Assembly: GCF_001418655.1 (NCBI RefSeq)
Contig: NZ_LIQZ01000161.1
Coordinates: forward strand, 1-64,000
Source: Streptomyces phaeochromogenes
GTDB taxonomy: Bacteria; Actinomycetota; Actinomycetes; Streptomycetales; Streptomycetaceae
Length of the DNA: 64,000 nucleotides
Direction of reading: 5' to 3'
Under the pieces are notes generated by a model. That model was not told the DNA's origin. It did not search any database and was given only the letters and a program-made list of their open reading frames with translations. How positions within the stretch are numbered: position 1 is the stretch's first letter; each line of letters starts with the position of its first letter. Shown here in pieces: positions 1 through 8,178 of this stretch. The position numbers were made by a program, and so were the translations under genes.

Positions 1-18
1 GAGCAGGCGAACGGCCGG

Positions 19-1035
19 GTGGCGTCGGGGGAGAGGGCTGTGGCGGTCCGGCGGTGGCTGAGGGGCGTTGAATGGTGGCGGTGGGGGAAGGGCACGGGAG
101 GCCGGTCGGTCTGGGCGCGTGGGCGTGTTCTCGCGTTGCTCGCCGTGCTGGCCGCCGGGCTGATGGCGTTCCACTCCGTCGTGCCCAACCAGGTGGGCCG
201 CCTCGGCAGTCTGCTGGAGACGTTTCTGCCCTGGATGGGCCTGGCCGTTCCGTTGCTGCTCGTCCTGGCGTTGCTGCGTCGCTCGGCCCTCGCCCTGGTG
301 GCCCTGCTGCTGCCCGTGGCGGTCTGGGCGAACCTCTTCGGCGGGCTGGTGCTGGCCGACGAGGACAGCGGGGCGCACGACATGACGGCGGTCCAACACA
401 ACGTCAGTGACGAGAACGGCGACCCCGAGGGCACCGCGAGTGCCCTGATCGAGGCCGCACCGGATGTCATCGCTCTGGAAGAGCTGACGCCCTCCGCACT
501 GTCGGTCTACGAGTCGGCCCTGGCGGCGGACTACCCCCACCACGCGGTCGAAGGAACCGTCGGACTCTGGTCGAAGTATCCGCTGTCGGACGTCCGGCCG
601 GTGGACATCAAACCGGAGGGGATCCCGGAGGGCTGGAACCGCGGCCTGCGGACCACGGCACGCACGCCGCAGGGCGATATCGCGGTGTACGTCGCCCACT
701 TGCCCTCGGTCCGCATCCGATGGAACGGCCTCAGTTCCGGTTGGCGGGACGAGAGCGCCGGCCTGCTGGGTGAGGCCCTCGCAGCCGAGAAGCTGGCCAA
801 GGTGATCCTGCTGGGCGATCTCAACAGCACGGTGGACGACCGCGGACTGGACCCGGTCACCGAGCGGATGGACTCCGCCGGACGCAACTTCGCCTTCAGC
901 TGGCCCGCGACCTTCCCCGTCTCCCGGATCGACCACGTCATGACCCGCTCGATGGTGGTCACCGACATCCGCACCCTGCCCGCCACCGGCAGCGACCACC
1001 TCCCGGTCGCCGCCGGCATCAGGTTCGAGCCCTGA
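19..1035 (+). CDS. Membrane-anchored endonuclease/exonuclease/phosphatase-family protein
   Basis: The protein has 338 residues if it starts at this GTG. The frame is open to the window edge, so the true start could lie upstream. A basic N-terminus is followed by about three hydrophobic helices (roughly residues 37-56, 69-90 and 91-113), then a catalytic domain from about 120. The domain shows the family signatures: QHN at 126-128, an EELTP metal-site segment, LLGDLNS (Asp/Asn pair) and the C-terminal SDHLPV (catalytic His). The layout predicts a membrane protein with its phosphodiesterase domain outside the cytoplasm. The substrate could be nucleic acid, phospholipid or inositol phosphate; the sequence does not decide. 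It ends 19 bp before a convergent operon. Confidence 0.8.
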   Translation: MASGERAVAVRRWLRGVEWWRWGKGTGGRSVWARGRVLALLAVLAAGLMAFHSVVPNQVGRLGSLLETFLPWMGLAVPLLLVLALLRRSALALVALLLPVAVWANLFGGLVLADEDSGAHDMTAVQHNVSDENGDPEGTASALIEAAPDVIALEELTPSALSVYESALAADYPHHAVEGTVGLWSKYPLSDVRPVDIKPEGIPEGWNRGLRTTARTPQGDIAVYVAHLPSVRIRWNGLSSGWRDESAGLLGEALAAEKLAKVILLGDLNSTVDDRGLDPVTERMDSAGRNFAFSWPATFPVSRIDHVMTRSMVVTDIRTLPATGSDHLPVAAGIRFEP

Positions 1036-1054
1036 ACCTCACGCACGCAGGCGA

Positions 1055-1537
1055 TCAGCCAGTGAGCTGGACGGGCACCCGATGATCCGGCTGCCCGTCC
1101 TTGGCGAGCATCGAATGCTCATCAGCAACCGCGCGGTAGAGGGCCAGGCCGGAGACGCCTTGAGCGTCTTGGATGTCGTCGGCCGTCCACACCCGGCCGC
1201 CATGTGTGACCGACCGGCGGGAGAAGACCGCGAGCGCGTCCTCAGCGTCCGCGGCGTCCACCGGGGCGGCGACGGCGGACATGTACACACCCTGCCCGGT
1301 ACCGATCGCCACCGAGGAGTCGAAGACCACGATGCCCACCTGAGGGCGTACCGCGATGTTGCGCGAGTGGGTGGCCTGCGGCGAGGAGACCCAGAAGAAC
1401 TCGCGGTATCCCCGATGGGCGAAGTACACCGGGGAACTCCACGGCATCCCCGCTCGGTCGGCGGTGGCCAGCACCATGTACCTGTTCGCGTCGACGATGC
1501 CGCGTGCGACCTCGCCCGGTGATCCGCTGACTGTCAT
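1055..1537 (-). CDS. Pyridoxamine 5'-phosphate oxidase-fold (PNPOx-like) protein
   Basis: I start this 160-residue protein at ATG 1537 (MTVSGSPGEV), because the upstream extension of the frame is low-complexity and runs into the neighbouring gene. The body is a split-barrel flavin/F420-binding fold: an N-terminal helix, the strand YMVLATADRAGMPWSSPVYF, then NIAVRPQVGIVVFDS. Members bind FMN, F420 or haem and act as small oxidoreductases or general stress proteins; the cofactor cannot be read here. It lies one base downstream of the stop of the gene at 1539-1997, so the two are almost certainly co-transcribed and translationally coupled. Confidence 0.8.
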   Translation of the reverse strand: MTVSGSPGEVARGIVDANRYMVLATADRAGMPWSSPVYFAHRGYREFFWVSSPQATHSRNIAVRPQVGIVVFDSSVAIGTGQGVYMSAVAAPVDAADAEDALAVFSRRSVTHGGRVWTADDIQDAQGVSGLALYRAVADEHSMLAKDGQPDHRVPVQLTG

Positions 1538-1538
1538 C

Positions 1539-1997
1539 TCAACGACTCCTGCGGTAGGCGAGTGTGAAGTCGTGCTCCCAGGTGGTCCCGTCGTCGTGCG
1601 AGGTCTCCCAGCTGCCACGGATGGTGGTGCCGTCGTCACCGACGTGTCCGGTGAACCGCTGCCGGAAGTCCAGCGGCGAGAAGTCCGGCGCCTCGCGCAG
1701 CAGGCGCCACACCCCGCCGGCAAAGCTCATCGCGTACAACCGGGCGACACCCCGTGAGTCGAAGTAGTGCTGTGTGTACGCGCCCGTCTCCGGGGCGGCC
1801 GCGATGATCGCCATGCTGTCCGGGGCCTCGGCCACCGGGATCTCGGTGCGCTGCACCAGGAACCGTCCGTCCAGGGTCCACTCGAACACGCAGCGAGCGG
1901 CAGGCGTGTCCAGTCCGGGGAAGTCGGCCTCCACCACCCACTCGCCGACCAGAACATCCAGCCTCTCCAAGGCTTCCTGCCGTGCCGATCCGTCCAT
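1539..1997 (-). CDS. Conserved protein of unknown function (DUF1579-like)
   Basis: The likely start is ATG 1997 (MDGSARQEAL, 152 residues), because GGAGGAG at 2007-2013 sits nine bases before it. An in-frame ATG at 2006 abuts that site and is too close. The protein has no signal peptide or membrane segment. It has an alternating beta pattern with GEWVVEADFPG, a central ETGAYTQHYFDSRG and a C-terminal RGSWETSHDDGTTWEHDFTL, as in small lipocalin-like DUF1579 proteins that often accompany PNPOx or SnoaL genes. No catalytic residue is evident. It is the first gene of a two-gene operon with the PNPOx-like gene. Confidence 0.65.
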   Translation of the reverse strand: MDGSARQEALERLDVLVGEWVVEADFPGLDTPAARCVFEWTLDGRFLVQRTEIPVAEAPDSMAIIAAAPETGAYTQHYFDSRGVARLYAMSFAGGVWRLLREAPDFSPLDFRQRFTGHVGDDGTTIRGSWETSHDDGTTWEHDFTLAYRRSR

Positions 1998-2092
1998 GGT
2001 GAACATCTCCTCCTTGTCGCTCGCCGACGCTCATCGGATGTAGGACGACCTCGGCGGGAGAAACTCATCGGTCCCACCGCTCGGGGGCGGGA

Positions 2093-4210
2093 TCAGTCGA
2101 CGAAGTCGGCGACGAGGACGGCGAACTCGTCCGGCGTGGCCAGCCGGACGCCCAGAGACTCGGCCTTGGCACGCTTGGATCCGGCGCCCTCACCGGCGAC
2201 GACCATGGTGGTCTTCTTGGAGACGCTGGAGGAGGAGCGGCCACCGGCGCGTTCGATGAGTTCGTTCATCTGGTTGCGGCTGAGCTTCTCCAGCGGCCCG
2301 GTCATCGCACCGGTGACGACCACGGTCATCCCCGCGAGCGGCCCGGCCGCCTCGCTCGCACCGCTCTCCTCGCCCTTCTCGGCGACGCTCGCCTCGCCGT
2401 TGTCCTCGTTGCTCTCCGCGGCCGGCTGGGGCGGGGTGGCCCCGGGCTCGGTCATGTTCACCCCGGCCGCGGCGAGTTTGTCGATCAGCGGGGCCAGTTC
2501 GGCCAGCTCGGCGACGATCGACGGGGCCTTCTCGGTGCCGATGCCCTCGACCTGCTGCATCGTTTCGGCGTCGGCCGCGCGGATGAGGTCCATCGTGGCG
2601 AAGTACCGGGCGATACGGCGGGACATGGACCGGCCGGTGCCACGGACCCCGAGCGCGCACAGCACCCGCGACAGCGGTCTTCCCTTCGCCGTGTCGAGCG
2701 CGGCAAGGAGGTTGTCGGTGCTGGTCTCGCCCATCCGCTCCAGACTCAGCAACTGGTCGCGGGTGAGGGAGAAGAGATCGGCGAGATCCTTGACCAGCTT
2801 CGCCTCGACGAGCTGCACGACCCGTGTGTGGCCAAGGCCTTCGATGTCGAGCTGGTCCCGTCCGGCGGCGTACGAGAGAGCGGCGACCAGGTGGCAGTTG
2901 CGGCCGTTCTCACAGCGCCAGCGCTGCTCGCTGGTGTCGATGCCGGCCCCGCAGCGCGGGCACACCTCGGGGAAGACGATGGGCTGTTCGGCACCGGTGC
3001 GCAGATGGGCGACGGGGGCCTCGATACGAGGGATGACGTCGCCGGCGCGGTGAACCATGACGTGGTCGCCCAGACGCAGATCGCGGCGGGTGATGTCGGC
3101 CGGGTTGTGCAGAGTGGCGTACGTGATGGTGGCGCCGTCGATCTCCACGGGCTCCAGCACCGCGCGCGGGGCGATGATGCCGGTGCGGCCGACGTTCCAC
3201 TCCACCTCCAGCAGCCGGGTGATCTTCTCCACGGCGGGCAGCTTGTAGGCGATCGCCCAGCGCGGGGCACGCGAACCGGAACCGGCGGCCTGCTGGTCGG
3301 CGGCCAGGTCCGCCTTGATGACGATGCCGTCGATCCCGAACGGCAACTCGGCCCGCAGCGCGGCGATCTCCCGCACCCGGTCCAGCACCTGCTCGGCCGT
3401 CTCCGCGACGATGCCGGGCACGGCAGTGGTCGCGGTGGTGTTCACCCCGAGCCCCGCGGCCCGCACCATGAGGTCACTGTGCGCACTCTCGCCCAGCCGC
3501 TCCGCGAGCTCCGCCTCGGTGTCGGCGAGAGGCAGCAGGCCGTAGCCGAAGAACGTCATCGGCACCGTGTAGGCGCGCTCCTTGGCGCGCAGCGTGCCCG
3601 CCGAGGCGCCGCGCGGGTTCGCGAACGGCTGCCCGCCGTGCGCGGTGCGCACCTCGTTCGCGTGCTCGAACTGGGCGGTGGTCATGAGGATTTCACCGCG
3701 CACCTCCACAGTCACCGGCTCGGCCAGCTCCTGGGGCAGGCCCTCGATGGTGCCGATCGCGTGCGAGACGTCCTCCCCGGCCGTCCCGTCGCCCCGAGTG
3801 ATCAACCGGTCCAGGCGGCCCTGCGTGTAGCGGGCGGCGATCGCCAGACCGTCCAGCTTCGGCTCGACACTGAACCGCTCCGCCTCGTGCCCGATGCGCC
3901 GGGCCAGCGACGCGGTCCAGGCGGTGAAGTCCTCGGCCGAGAACACGTTGTCCAGGCTGAGCATCGCCACCGTGTGCGGCACATCCCCCTCCACCGCGCC
4001 CCCGGCGACCTTCCCGCTCGGGGAATCGGGCAGCACCTCGTCGGGATGGTCGGCCTCCCATGCCGCGATACCGCGCACCAAGCGGTCGTAGGAGTCGTCG
4101 TCCAGCACCGAGGTGCCGCCCGCGTAGTAGGCGGCCGAAGCCTTCACCGCGTCCTCGACCGCCTGCGCGTAGGCGGCGGCATCCACGATCACTGCAACTG
4201 GTGTCGTCAT
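2093..4210 (-). CDS. ligA: NAD-dependent DNA ligase LigA
   Basis: This 705-residue ligase joins nicked DNA using NAD+. I chose ATG 4210; ATG 4219 is also possible. Domains run in canonical order: Ia and adenylation domain with the KLDG nucleophile motif (Lys at about 118), OB fold, a Cys4 zinc finger (CPRCGAG, then the pair in CENGRNC), helix-hairpin-helix repeats (about 490-590), an acidic Ala/Glu-rich linker (about 595-630) and a C-terminal BRCT domain. Everything needed for activity appears present. It is divergent from the ECF sigma gene and has no DNA-repair neighbour. Streptomyces genomes often carry more than one ligase, so this may be an accessory paralogue rather than the essential copy; that is inference. 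Confidence 0.95.
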   Translation of the reverse strand: MTTPVAVIVDAAAYAQAVEDAVKASAAYYAGGTSVLDDDSYDRLVRGIAAWEADHPDEVLPDSPSGKVAGGAVEGDVPHTVAMLSLDNVFSAEDFTAWTASLARRIGHEAERFSVEPKLDGLAIAARYTQGRLDRLITRGDGTAGEDVSHAIGTIEGLPQELAEPVTVEVRGEILMTTAQFEHANEVRTAHGGQPFANPRGASAGTLRAKERAYTVPMTFFGYGLLPLADTEAELAERLGESAHSDLMVRAAGLGVNTTATTAVPGIVAETAEQVLDRVREIAALRAELPFGIDGIVIKADLAADQQAAGSGSRAPRWAIAYKLPAVEKITRLLEVEWNVGRTGIIAPRAVLEPVEIDGATITYATLHNPADITRRDLRLGDHVMVHRAGDVIPRIEAPVAHLRTGAEQPIVFPEVCPRCGAGIDTSEQRWRCENGRNCHLVAALSYAAGRDQLDIEGLGHTRVVQLVEAKLVKDLADLFSLTRDQLLSLERMGETSTDNLLAALDTAKGRPLSRVLCALGVRGTGRSMSRRIARYFATMDLIRAADAETMQQVEGIGTEKAPSIVAELAELAPLIDKLAAAGVNMTEPGATPPQPAAESNEDNGEASVAEKGEESGASEAAGPLAGMTVVVTGAMTGPLEKLSRNQMNELIERAGGRSSSSVSKKTTMVVAGEGAGSKRAKAESLGVRLATPDEFAVLVADFVD

Positions 4211-4399
4211 GCCTGTCATCTTGCCTGCCACCACTGACAACGCCCCGGTGGCGGCGTACCCGTCCATGCGTTCAGCCGTCTCGGTGCCCTGCGGTACGTG
4301 GCGGGCGCGCGGCACCACGGCCCGACCCGCCTCGCGGAGCCTTCCGGCTGGCACAATGACGGCGCATCAGACCCGAGTCGCCGCCCGAAAGGCTCCGTC

Positions 4400-5416
4400 G
4401 TGCCGCAGCAGACCGACACGGACGCAGGTTTCGCCGAGCTCCTGGAGCCGTACCGCCGCGAACTGCAGGTGCACTGCTACCGCATGACCGGCTCGTACGA
4501 CGAGGCCGAGGACCTGGTCCAGGAGACGTTCCTGAAGGCCTGGCGGAGCCGGGAGGCGTACGAGGGCCGGGCGAGCATGCGCACCTGGCTGTACCGCATC
4601 GCCACCAACACCTGCCTGGACCATCTGCGCCGCCACCAGCGCACCCCGCACCCGTACGAGCGGCTGCCCGGTATGGAACACGGCAAGGGCGAGCCGCCGA
4701 CACGGATCGCGTGGCTGCAGCCGTACCCCGACGAGCTGCTCGCCGACATCCCCGCCGAGGAGGCGGGCCCCGAGTCGCAGGCGCTGTCGCGGGAGACGGT
4801 CGAACTGGTCTTCCTCGCCGCGCTGCAGCATCTGCCGCCGAGACAGCGGGCGGTACTGATCCTGCGGGACGTGGTGGGTCTGCCGGCCACGGAGACCGCC
4901 GGGCTGCTGGAGCTGTCCACCGCCTCCGTCAACAGCGCCCTGCAGCGCGCCCGGCCCGCACTGCGCGAGCATCTCCCGGCGGGCCGCCGTACGGAATGGG
5001 CCCCTGCGGCCGCACCGACCCGCGAGGAGCGTGAGGTGGTCGAGCGCTACCGGGACGCTGCCGAGCGGCTCGATCTGTCCGCGATGGCTGAACTGCTGAC
5101 CGCCGACGCCAAGCTCACCATGCCGCCGAACCCGCTCTGGTTCGTCGGACGCGAGGCGATTCTCGCCTTCGTCGGCCAGAGTCTCGACCCGGCCTCCCCG
5201 ATGTACTTCGGCCGGTGGCGGCACCTGCCGACCTGGGCGAACGGGCTCCCGGCGGTGGGCGGTTACGTCCAACGGCCGGGGACGACCGTCTACCGCGCCC
5301 AGAACCTGGACGTCCTGCGTATCGAGGACGGCCGCATCGCGGAGATCACCACCTTCGAGCCGCACCTGCTGCCGGCTTTCGGGCTGCCGCTGAAGATTTC
5401 CGAACAGGAGCGATGA
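4400..5416 (+). CDS. ECF sigma-70 factor with C-terminal SnoaL-like domain (SigG-like)
   Basis: GTG 4400 is preferred as start (338 residues) because GAAAGG ends seven bases before it. Region sigma2 (about 10-85) has the typical DEAEDLVQETFLKAW core and RTWLYRIATNTCLDHL. Sigma4 (about 135-195) has LPPRQRAVLILRDVVGLPA and a helix-turn-helix. After a linker rich in charged residues, residues 215-338 form a SnoaL/NTF2-like domain, which in such ECF groups modulates sigma activity in place of a classical anti-sigma factor. The SDR at 5484 follows after 67 bp and may be co-transcribed. No cognate anti-sigma gene is adjacent. The inducing signal is unknown. Confidence 0.88.
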   Translation: MPQQTDTDAGFAELLEPYRRELQVHCYRMTGSYDEAEDLVQETFLKAWRSREAYEGRASMRTWLYRIATNTCLDHLRRHQRTPHPYERLPGMEHGKGEPPTRIAWLQPYPDELLADIPAEEAGPESQALSRETVELVFLAALQHLPPRQRAVLILRDVVGLPATETAGLLELSTASVNSALQRARPALREHLPAGRRTEWAPAAAPTREEREVVERYRDAAERLDLSAMAELLTADAKLTMPPNPLWFVGREAILAFVGQSLDPASPMYFGRWRHLPTWANGLPAVGGYVQRPGTTVYRAQNLDVLRIEDGRIAEITTFEPHLLPAFGLPLKISEQER

Positions 5417-5483
5417 CTGACGCGCTCGCCGTGCGTCTGTATGGCCGACATCTTCGGATCACGACAGCGGACCAGGAGCCATC

Positions 5484-6266
5484 ATGCTGCTGCAGGACAA
5501 GAACGCGATCATCTACGGCGCCGGCGGGAGTATCGGTGGTGCCGTCGCCCGCACCTTCGCGCGCGAGGGCGCCCGCGTCTTCCTCGCCGGACGGACGGCC
5601 GCCAAGCTGGAGGCGGTGGCCAAGGAGATCGAGGCGGCGGGCGGCCGGGCGCACGTGGCCGTGGTCGACGCGCTCGACGAGCGGTCGGTGGAGGAGCACG
5701 CCGACACCGTGCTGGCGGAGGCGGGCTCGGTCGACATCTCGTTCAACCTCATCACCCGCAACGACGTGCAGGGCACGCCCCTGGTGGACATGTCGGTGGC
5801 CGACTACATCGCCCCGGTGACCACCGGCGTCACCACCAATTTCATCACCGCCCGGGCCGCGGGCCGCCGTATGGCGGAGCAGGGCTCCGGCGTGATCCTC
5901 GCCCTCAACAGCGGCTCCGCGCACGCCAGCCCGATGATGGGCGGTACGTGCCCCGCGGACGCGGCGATCGACACCCTGATCCGCGCGCTGGCTCACGAAC
6001 TCGGTCCGAAGGGCGTACGGGCGCTCGGGCTGTGGGTGGCCGGAGTGCCGGAGACCCTGACGCCGGAGAAGCTCGGAGCCGTGAACCCGGCGATGGCGAG
6101 CCCCGAGGCACTGCGGGGCATCCTCGACATGCTGGACGGCCTGCGCATGCTCCCGGCGTCGCCGAGGCTGCGGGAGGTCGCGGAACTGGCCGCGTTCCTC
6201 GCCTCGGAGCGCGCCGGAGCGGTCACCGGAACGTGGGTGAACGGAACCGCGATGTTCACGAGCTGA
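5484..6266 (+). CDS. Short-chain dehydrogenase-like protein lacking the catalytic Tyr/Lys
   Basis: The 260-residue Rossmann protein has a clear nucleotide-binding start, IIYGAGGSIGGAVARTF (about 9-25), and a C-terminal GAVTGTWVNGTAMFTS typical of SDRs. The ribosome site CAGGAG is at 5472-5477. In place of the usual YxxxK, the sequence after the NSGSAH strand is GGTCPADAAIDTL, so neither the catalytic Tyr nor Lys is in its usual position, and the NNAG-type motif is NLITRND. The fold should bind NAD(P), but classical carbonyl reduction looks unlikely. It could be a regulatory or scaffold SDR, or use other residues. It follows the ECF sigma gene in the same direction. Confidence 0.8.
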   Translation: MLLQDKNAIIYGAGGSIGGAVARTFAREGARVFLAGRTAAKLEAVAKEIEAAGGRAHVAVVDALDERSVEEHADTVLAEAGSVDISFNLITRNDVQGTPLVDMSVADYIAPVTTGVTTNFITARAAGRRMAEQGSGVILALNSGSAHASPMMGGTCPADAAIDTLIRALAHELGPKGVRALGLWVAGVPETLTPEKLGAVNPAMASPEALRGILDMLDGLRMLPASPRLREVAELAAFLASERAGAVTGTWVNGTAMFTS

Positions 6267-6272
6267 GGCGTC

Positions 6273-6289
6273 GGGCACCCTGCGTGCCC
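6273..6289. terminator. Short hairpin between convergent genes
   Basis: GGGCAC (6273-6278) pairs with GTGCCC (6284-6289) around a five-base loop, in the 42-bp gap between the converging SDR and HxlR genes. It is small and lacks a T-run, so it is only a candidate bidirectional terminator. Confidence 0.4.
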
Positions 6290-6308
6290 ATGCCCTGCGC
6301 CGCTCGTC

Positions 6309-6818
6309 CTACGCCTCCTCCGCCGGGCTCCCTGTCCGTGTCGCGTAGCGGCTGCGCATGGCATCGCTGGCCGCAGGCCCCGCCGCGAACACATAGTCGT
6401 CGCTGTCGTCGAGTCGGCGCCCGGTCCTGGCGTCGACGACGACGGGCTCGACCTCCTGGCCGCTGTGCGCGTCTACGAGGATCATGCTGCGCTCCGCCGC
6501 CGGGAGGCGGGAGTTGCCCCACGCGGCCAGGGTGACGATCACCGGTCGCAGGGAGTGCCCGAGCTCGGTCAGCACGTACTCGTGGCGGACGGGGTTGGTC
6601 TGGTACGGCCTGCGCTCCAGCAGCCCGTCCTCCACCAGGGTCTTGAGCCTGGTGGTGAGCATGCTGGAGGAGATGCCGAGGCTCTCCTGGAACTGGTCGA
6701 AGCGGGTGTAGCCGTCGAAGGCGTCATGGAGGATCAGCAGAGTCCACCACTCGCCGACGTGCTGCACCGTCGTGGACAGCGGGCACTCCCGGTCCTCCAG
6801 CCTGATCCGGCTTGCCAC
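6309..6818 (-). CDS. HxlR-family winged-helix transcriptional regulator
   Basis: The protein has 169 residues. Residues 10-110 form the HxlR/MarR-like winged helix: CPLSTTVQHVGEWWTLLILHDAFDG, then FDQFQESLGISSSMLTTRLKTLVEDGLLER and the wing YQTNPVRHEYVLTELG. The N-terminal Cys12 matches the redox- or electrophile-sensing cysteine used by several HxlR-type regulators. The C-terminal 50 residues are an acidic extension. It is divergent from the SDR/SnoaL pair at 6947, and the gap holds a perfect 9-bp inverted repeat. By family habit it should repress that pair and itself, responding to an electrophile or aldehyde; this is inference. Confidence 0.88.
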   Translation of the reverse strand: MASRIRLEDRECPLSTTVQHVGEWWTLLILHDAFDGYTRFDQFQESLGISSSMLTTRLKTLVEDGLLERRPYQTNPVRHEYVLTELGHSLRPVIVTLAAWGNSRLPAAERSMILVDAHSGQEVEPVVVDARTGRRLDDSDDYVFAAGPAASDAMRSRYATRTGSPAEEA

Positions 6819-6837
6819 GGCGACCGTCCCTTCAGTT

Positions 6838-6876
6838 ACTGCTAAAGTCGAAGTTAGTAGCTTCTATTTTAGCAGT
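6838..6876. promoter_or_regulatory. Inverted-repeat operator between hxlR-type gene and SDR
   Basis: ACTGCTAAA at 6838-6846 is mirrored exactly by TTTAGCAGT at 6868-6876, with 21 bases between. The block is strikingly AT-rich for this genome. A smaller GAAG/CTTC pair lies inside it. It begins 20 bp upstream of the regulator start and lies before the SDR, where an autoregulating HxlR dimer would bind. The role is inferred from position and symmetry. Confidence 0.6.
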
Positions 6877-6946
6877 CGAAACGGGAGTGGCAGTGCACCA
6901 TGCCGACACCCGGATCCCGCATGCCCGCACCCGGAAATGGGACACC

Positions 6947-7732
6947 GTGACCACAACCCTCAGCGAATCCCTCGAAGACAGGCGCGCCCTGGTCACCGGC
7001 GGCACCAAAGGCACCGGAGCCGCCATCGCCCGACGCCTGGCCGAAGCCGGTGCGACCGCGCTCGTCACCGCCCGCAGCCGCCCCGACGACGTCGAGGCGA
7101 AGACCTTCGTCGAAGCCGACCTGTCCACCGCGGAGGGCGCCGCCCACGTCGTCGCGGAGGTGGACGCCCGCCTCGGAGGCGTCGACATCCTCGTCAACAC
7201 CCTCGGTGGATCGGAGGCACCCGCCGGCGGCTTCGCGGCGCTCGGCGAGGACGACTGGACCAGGGAACTGAACACGAACCTGCTGGCCGCCGTCCGTCTG
7301 GACCGTGCTCTCCTGCCGCACATGATCGCCGGCGGCAAGGGCGCGATCGTGCACGTCACCTCGATCCAGCGCCGCATGCCGCTGTGGAACGGAACCCTGG
7401 CCTACGCCGCCGCCAAGGCCGCCCTGACCACATACAGCAAGGGCCTGGCCAACGAGGTCGCCCCACAGGGCGTCCGCGTCAACGCCGTCTCGCCCGGCTT
7501 CGTCCAGACGTCCGCCGCCGACGACCTGGTCGCCCGGATCGCCCACGAGGCGGGCATCACCGAGGAAGCGGCGCTGGGCCGGCTCATGGACTCCCTCGGC
7601 GGCATCCCGCTCGGCCGCCCCAACCGGCCCGAGGAAGTCGCCGAACTCGTCGCCTTCCTCGTCTCCGACCGGGCCTCGGCCATCGTCGGCGCCGAGCACG
7701 TCATCGACGGCGGCACCACCCCCACCGTCTGA
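6947..7732 (+). CDS. SDR-family NAD(P)-dependent oxidoreductase
   Basis: I place the start at GTG 6947 (261 residues), which fits the family length; upstream in-frame GTGs at 6887 and 6893 are alternatives. The cofactor motif is TGGTKGTGAAIAR, followed by DILVNTLGGSEAP, the catalytic Ser in HVTSIQRR, and an intact YAAAK active site (LAYAAAKAAL). The C-terminus ends in the common IVGAEHVIDGGTTPTV. It should be an active reductase or dehydrogenase of unknown substrate. It is divergent from the HxlR regulator and followed after 38 bp by a SnoaL-like gene, so the pair probably responds together to the compound sensed by the regulator. Confidence 0.88.
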   Translation: MTTTLSESLEDRRALVTGGTKGTGAAIARRLAEAGATALVTARSRPDDVEAKTFVEADLSTAEGAAHVVAEVDARLGGVDILVNTLGGSEAPAGGFAALGEDDWTRELNTNLLAAVRLDRALLPHMIAGGKGAIVHVTSIQRRMPLWNGTLAYAAAKAALTTYSKGLANEVAPQGVRVNAVSPGFVQTSAADDLVARIAHEAGITEEAALGRLMDSLGGIPLGRPNRPEEVAELVAFLVSDRASAIVGAEHVIDGGTTPTV

Positions 7733-7770
7733 TCCCGCGACCACCCTTCACCCCCTGCACGAGGAGCGTC

Positions 7771-8130
7771 ATGCACGACAACCAGCCCCGGACCATCGCC
7801 CTGGACGCCCTGCCCGAGGTGATCACCCGCTATCTGACGGCCCACCGCGACCACGACACCGCCACCGCGGTCACGGCGTTCACCGGCGACGCCACGGTGG
7901 TCGACGACGGCCATACCTACGAGGGTGTCGCGGCGATCGAGGGATGGCTGGGCCGGGCCGCCACCGAATACACCTTCACTGTCAAGCTCACCGACGCCCG
8001 GGAGACCGACGCGGACCACTTCATCGCCACCCAGCACCTCGAAGGCGACTTCCCCGGCGGCACCGTCGATCTCCACTACCGGTTCACGCTCCGCGACGAC
8101 CTCGTCGAACGCCTCGTCATCGAACCCTGA
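7771..8130 (+). CDS. SnoaL/NTF2-like small protein
   Basis: The 119-residue protein starts at ATG 7771, with GAGGAG four bases upstream. The cone-shaped NTF2 fold is recognisable: an N-terminal helix (EVITRYLTAHRDHDTATAV), a TGDATVVDDGHTYEGVAAIEGWL segment and a terminal beta sheet. It has no signal peptide. Such proteins are small cyclases, isomerases or ligand binders; the pocket residues do not identify a reaction. It is the second gene of the HxlR-controlled unit and converges on the gene at 8179. Confidence 0.78.
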   Translation: MHDNQPRTIALDALPEVITRYLTAHRDHDTATAVTAFTGDATVVDDGHTYEGVAAIEGWLGRAATEYTFTVKLTDARETDADHFIATQHLEGDFPGGTVDLHYRFTLRDDLVERLVIEP

Positions 8131-8178
8131 ATCCGCGGACTCGCCGCGCGCCGCCCCTGCCGGGAGGCAACCGCCGCG

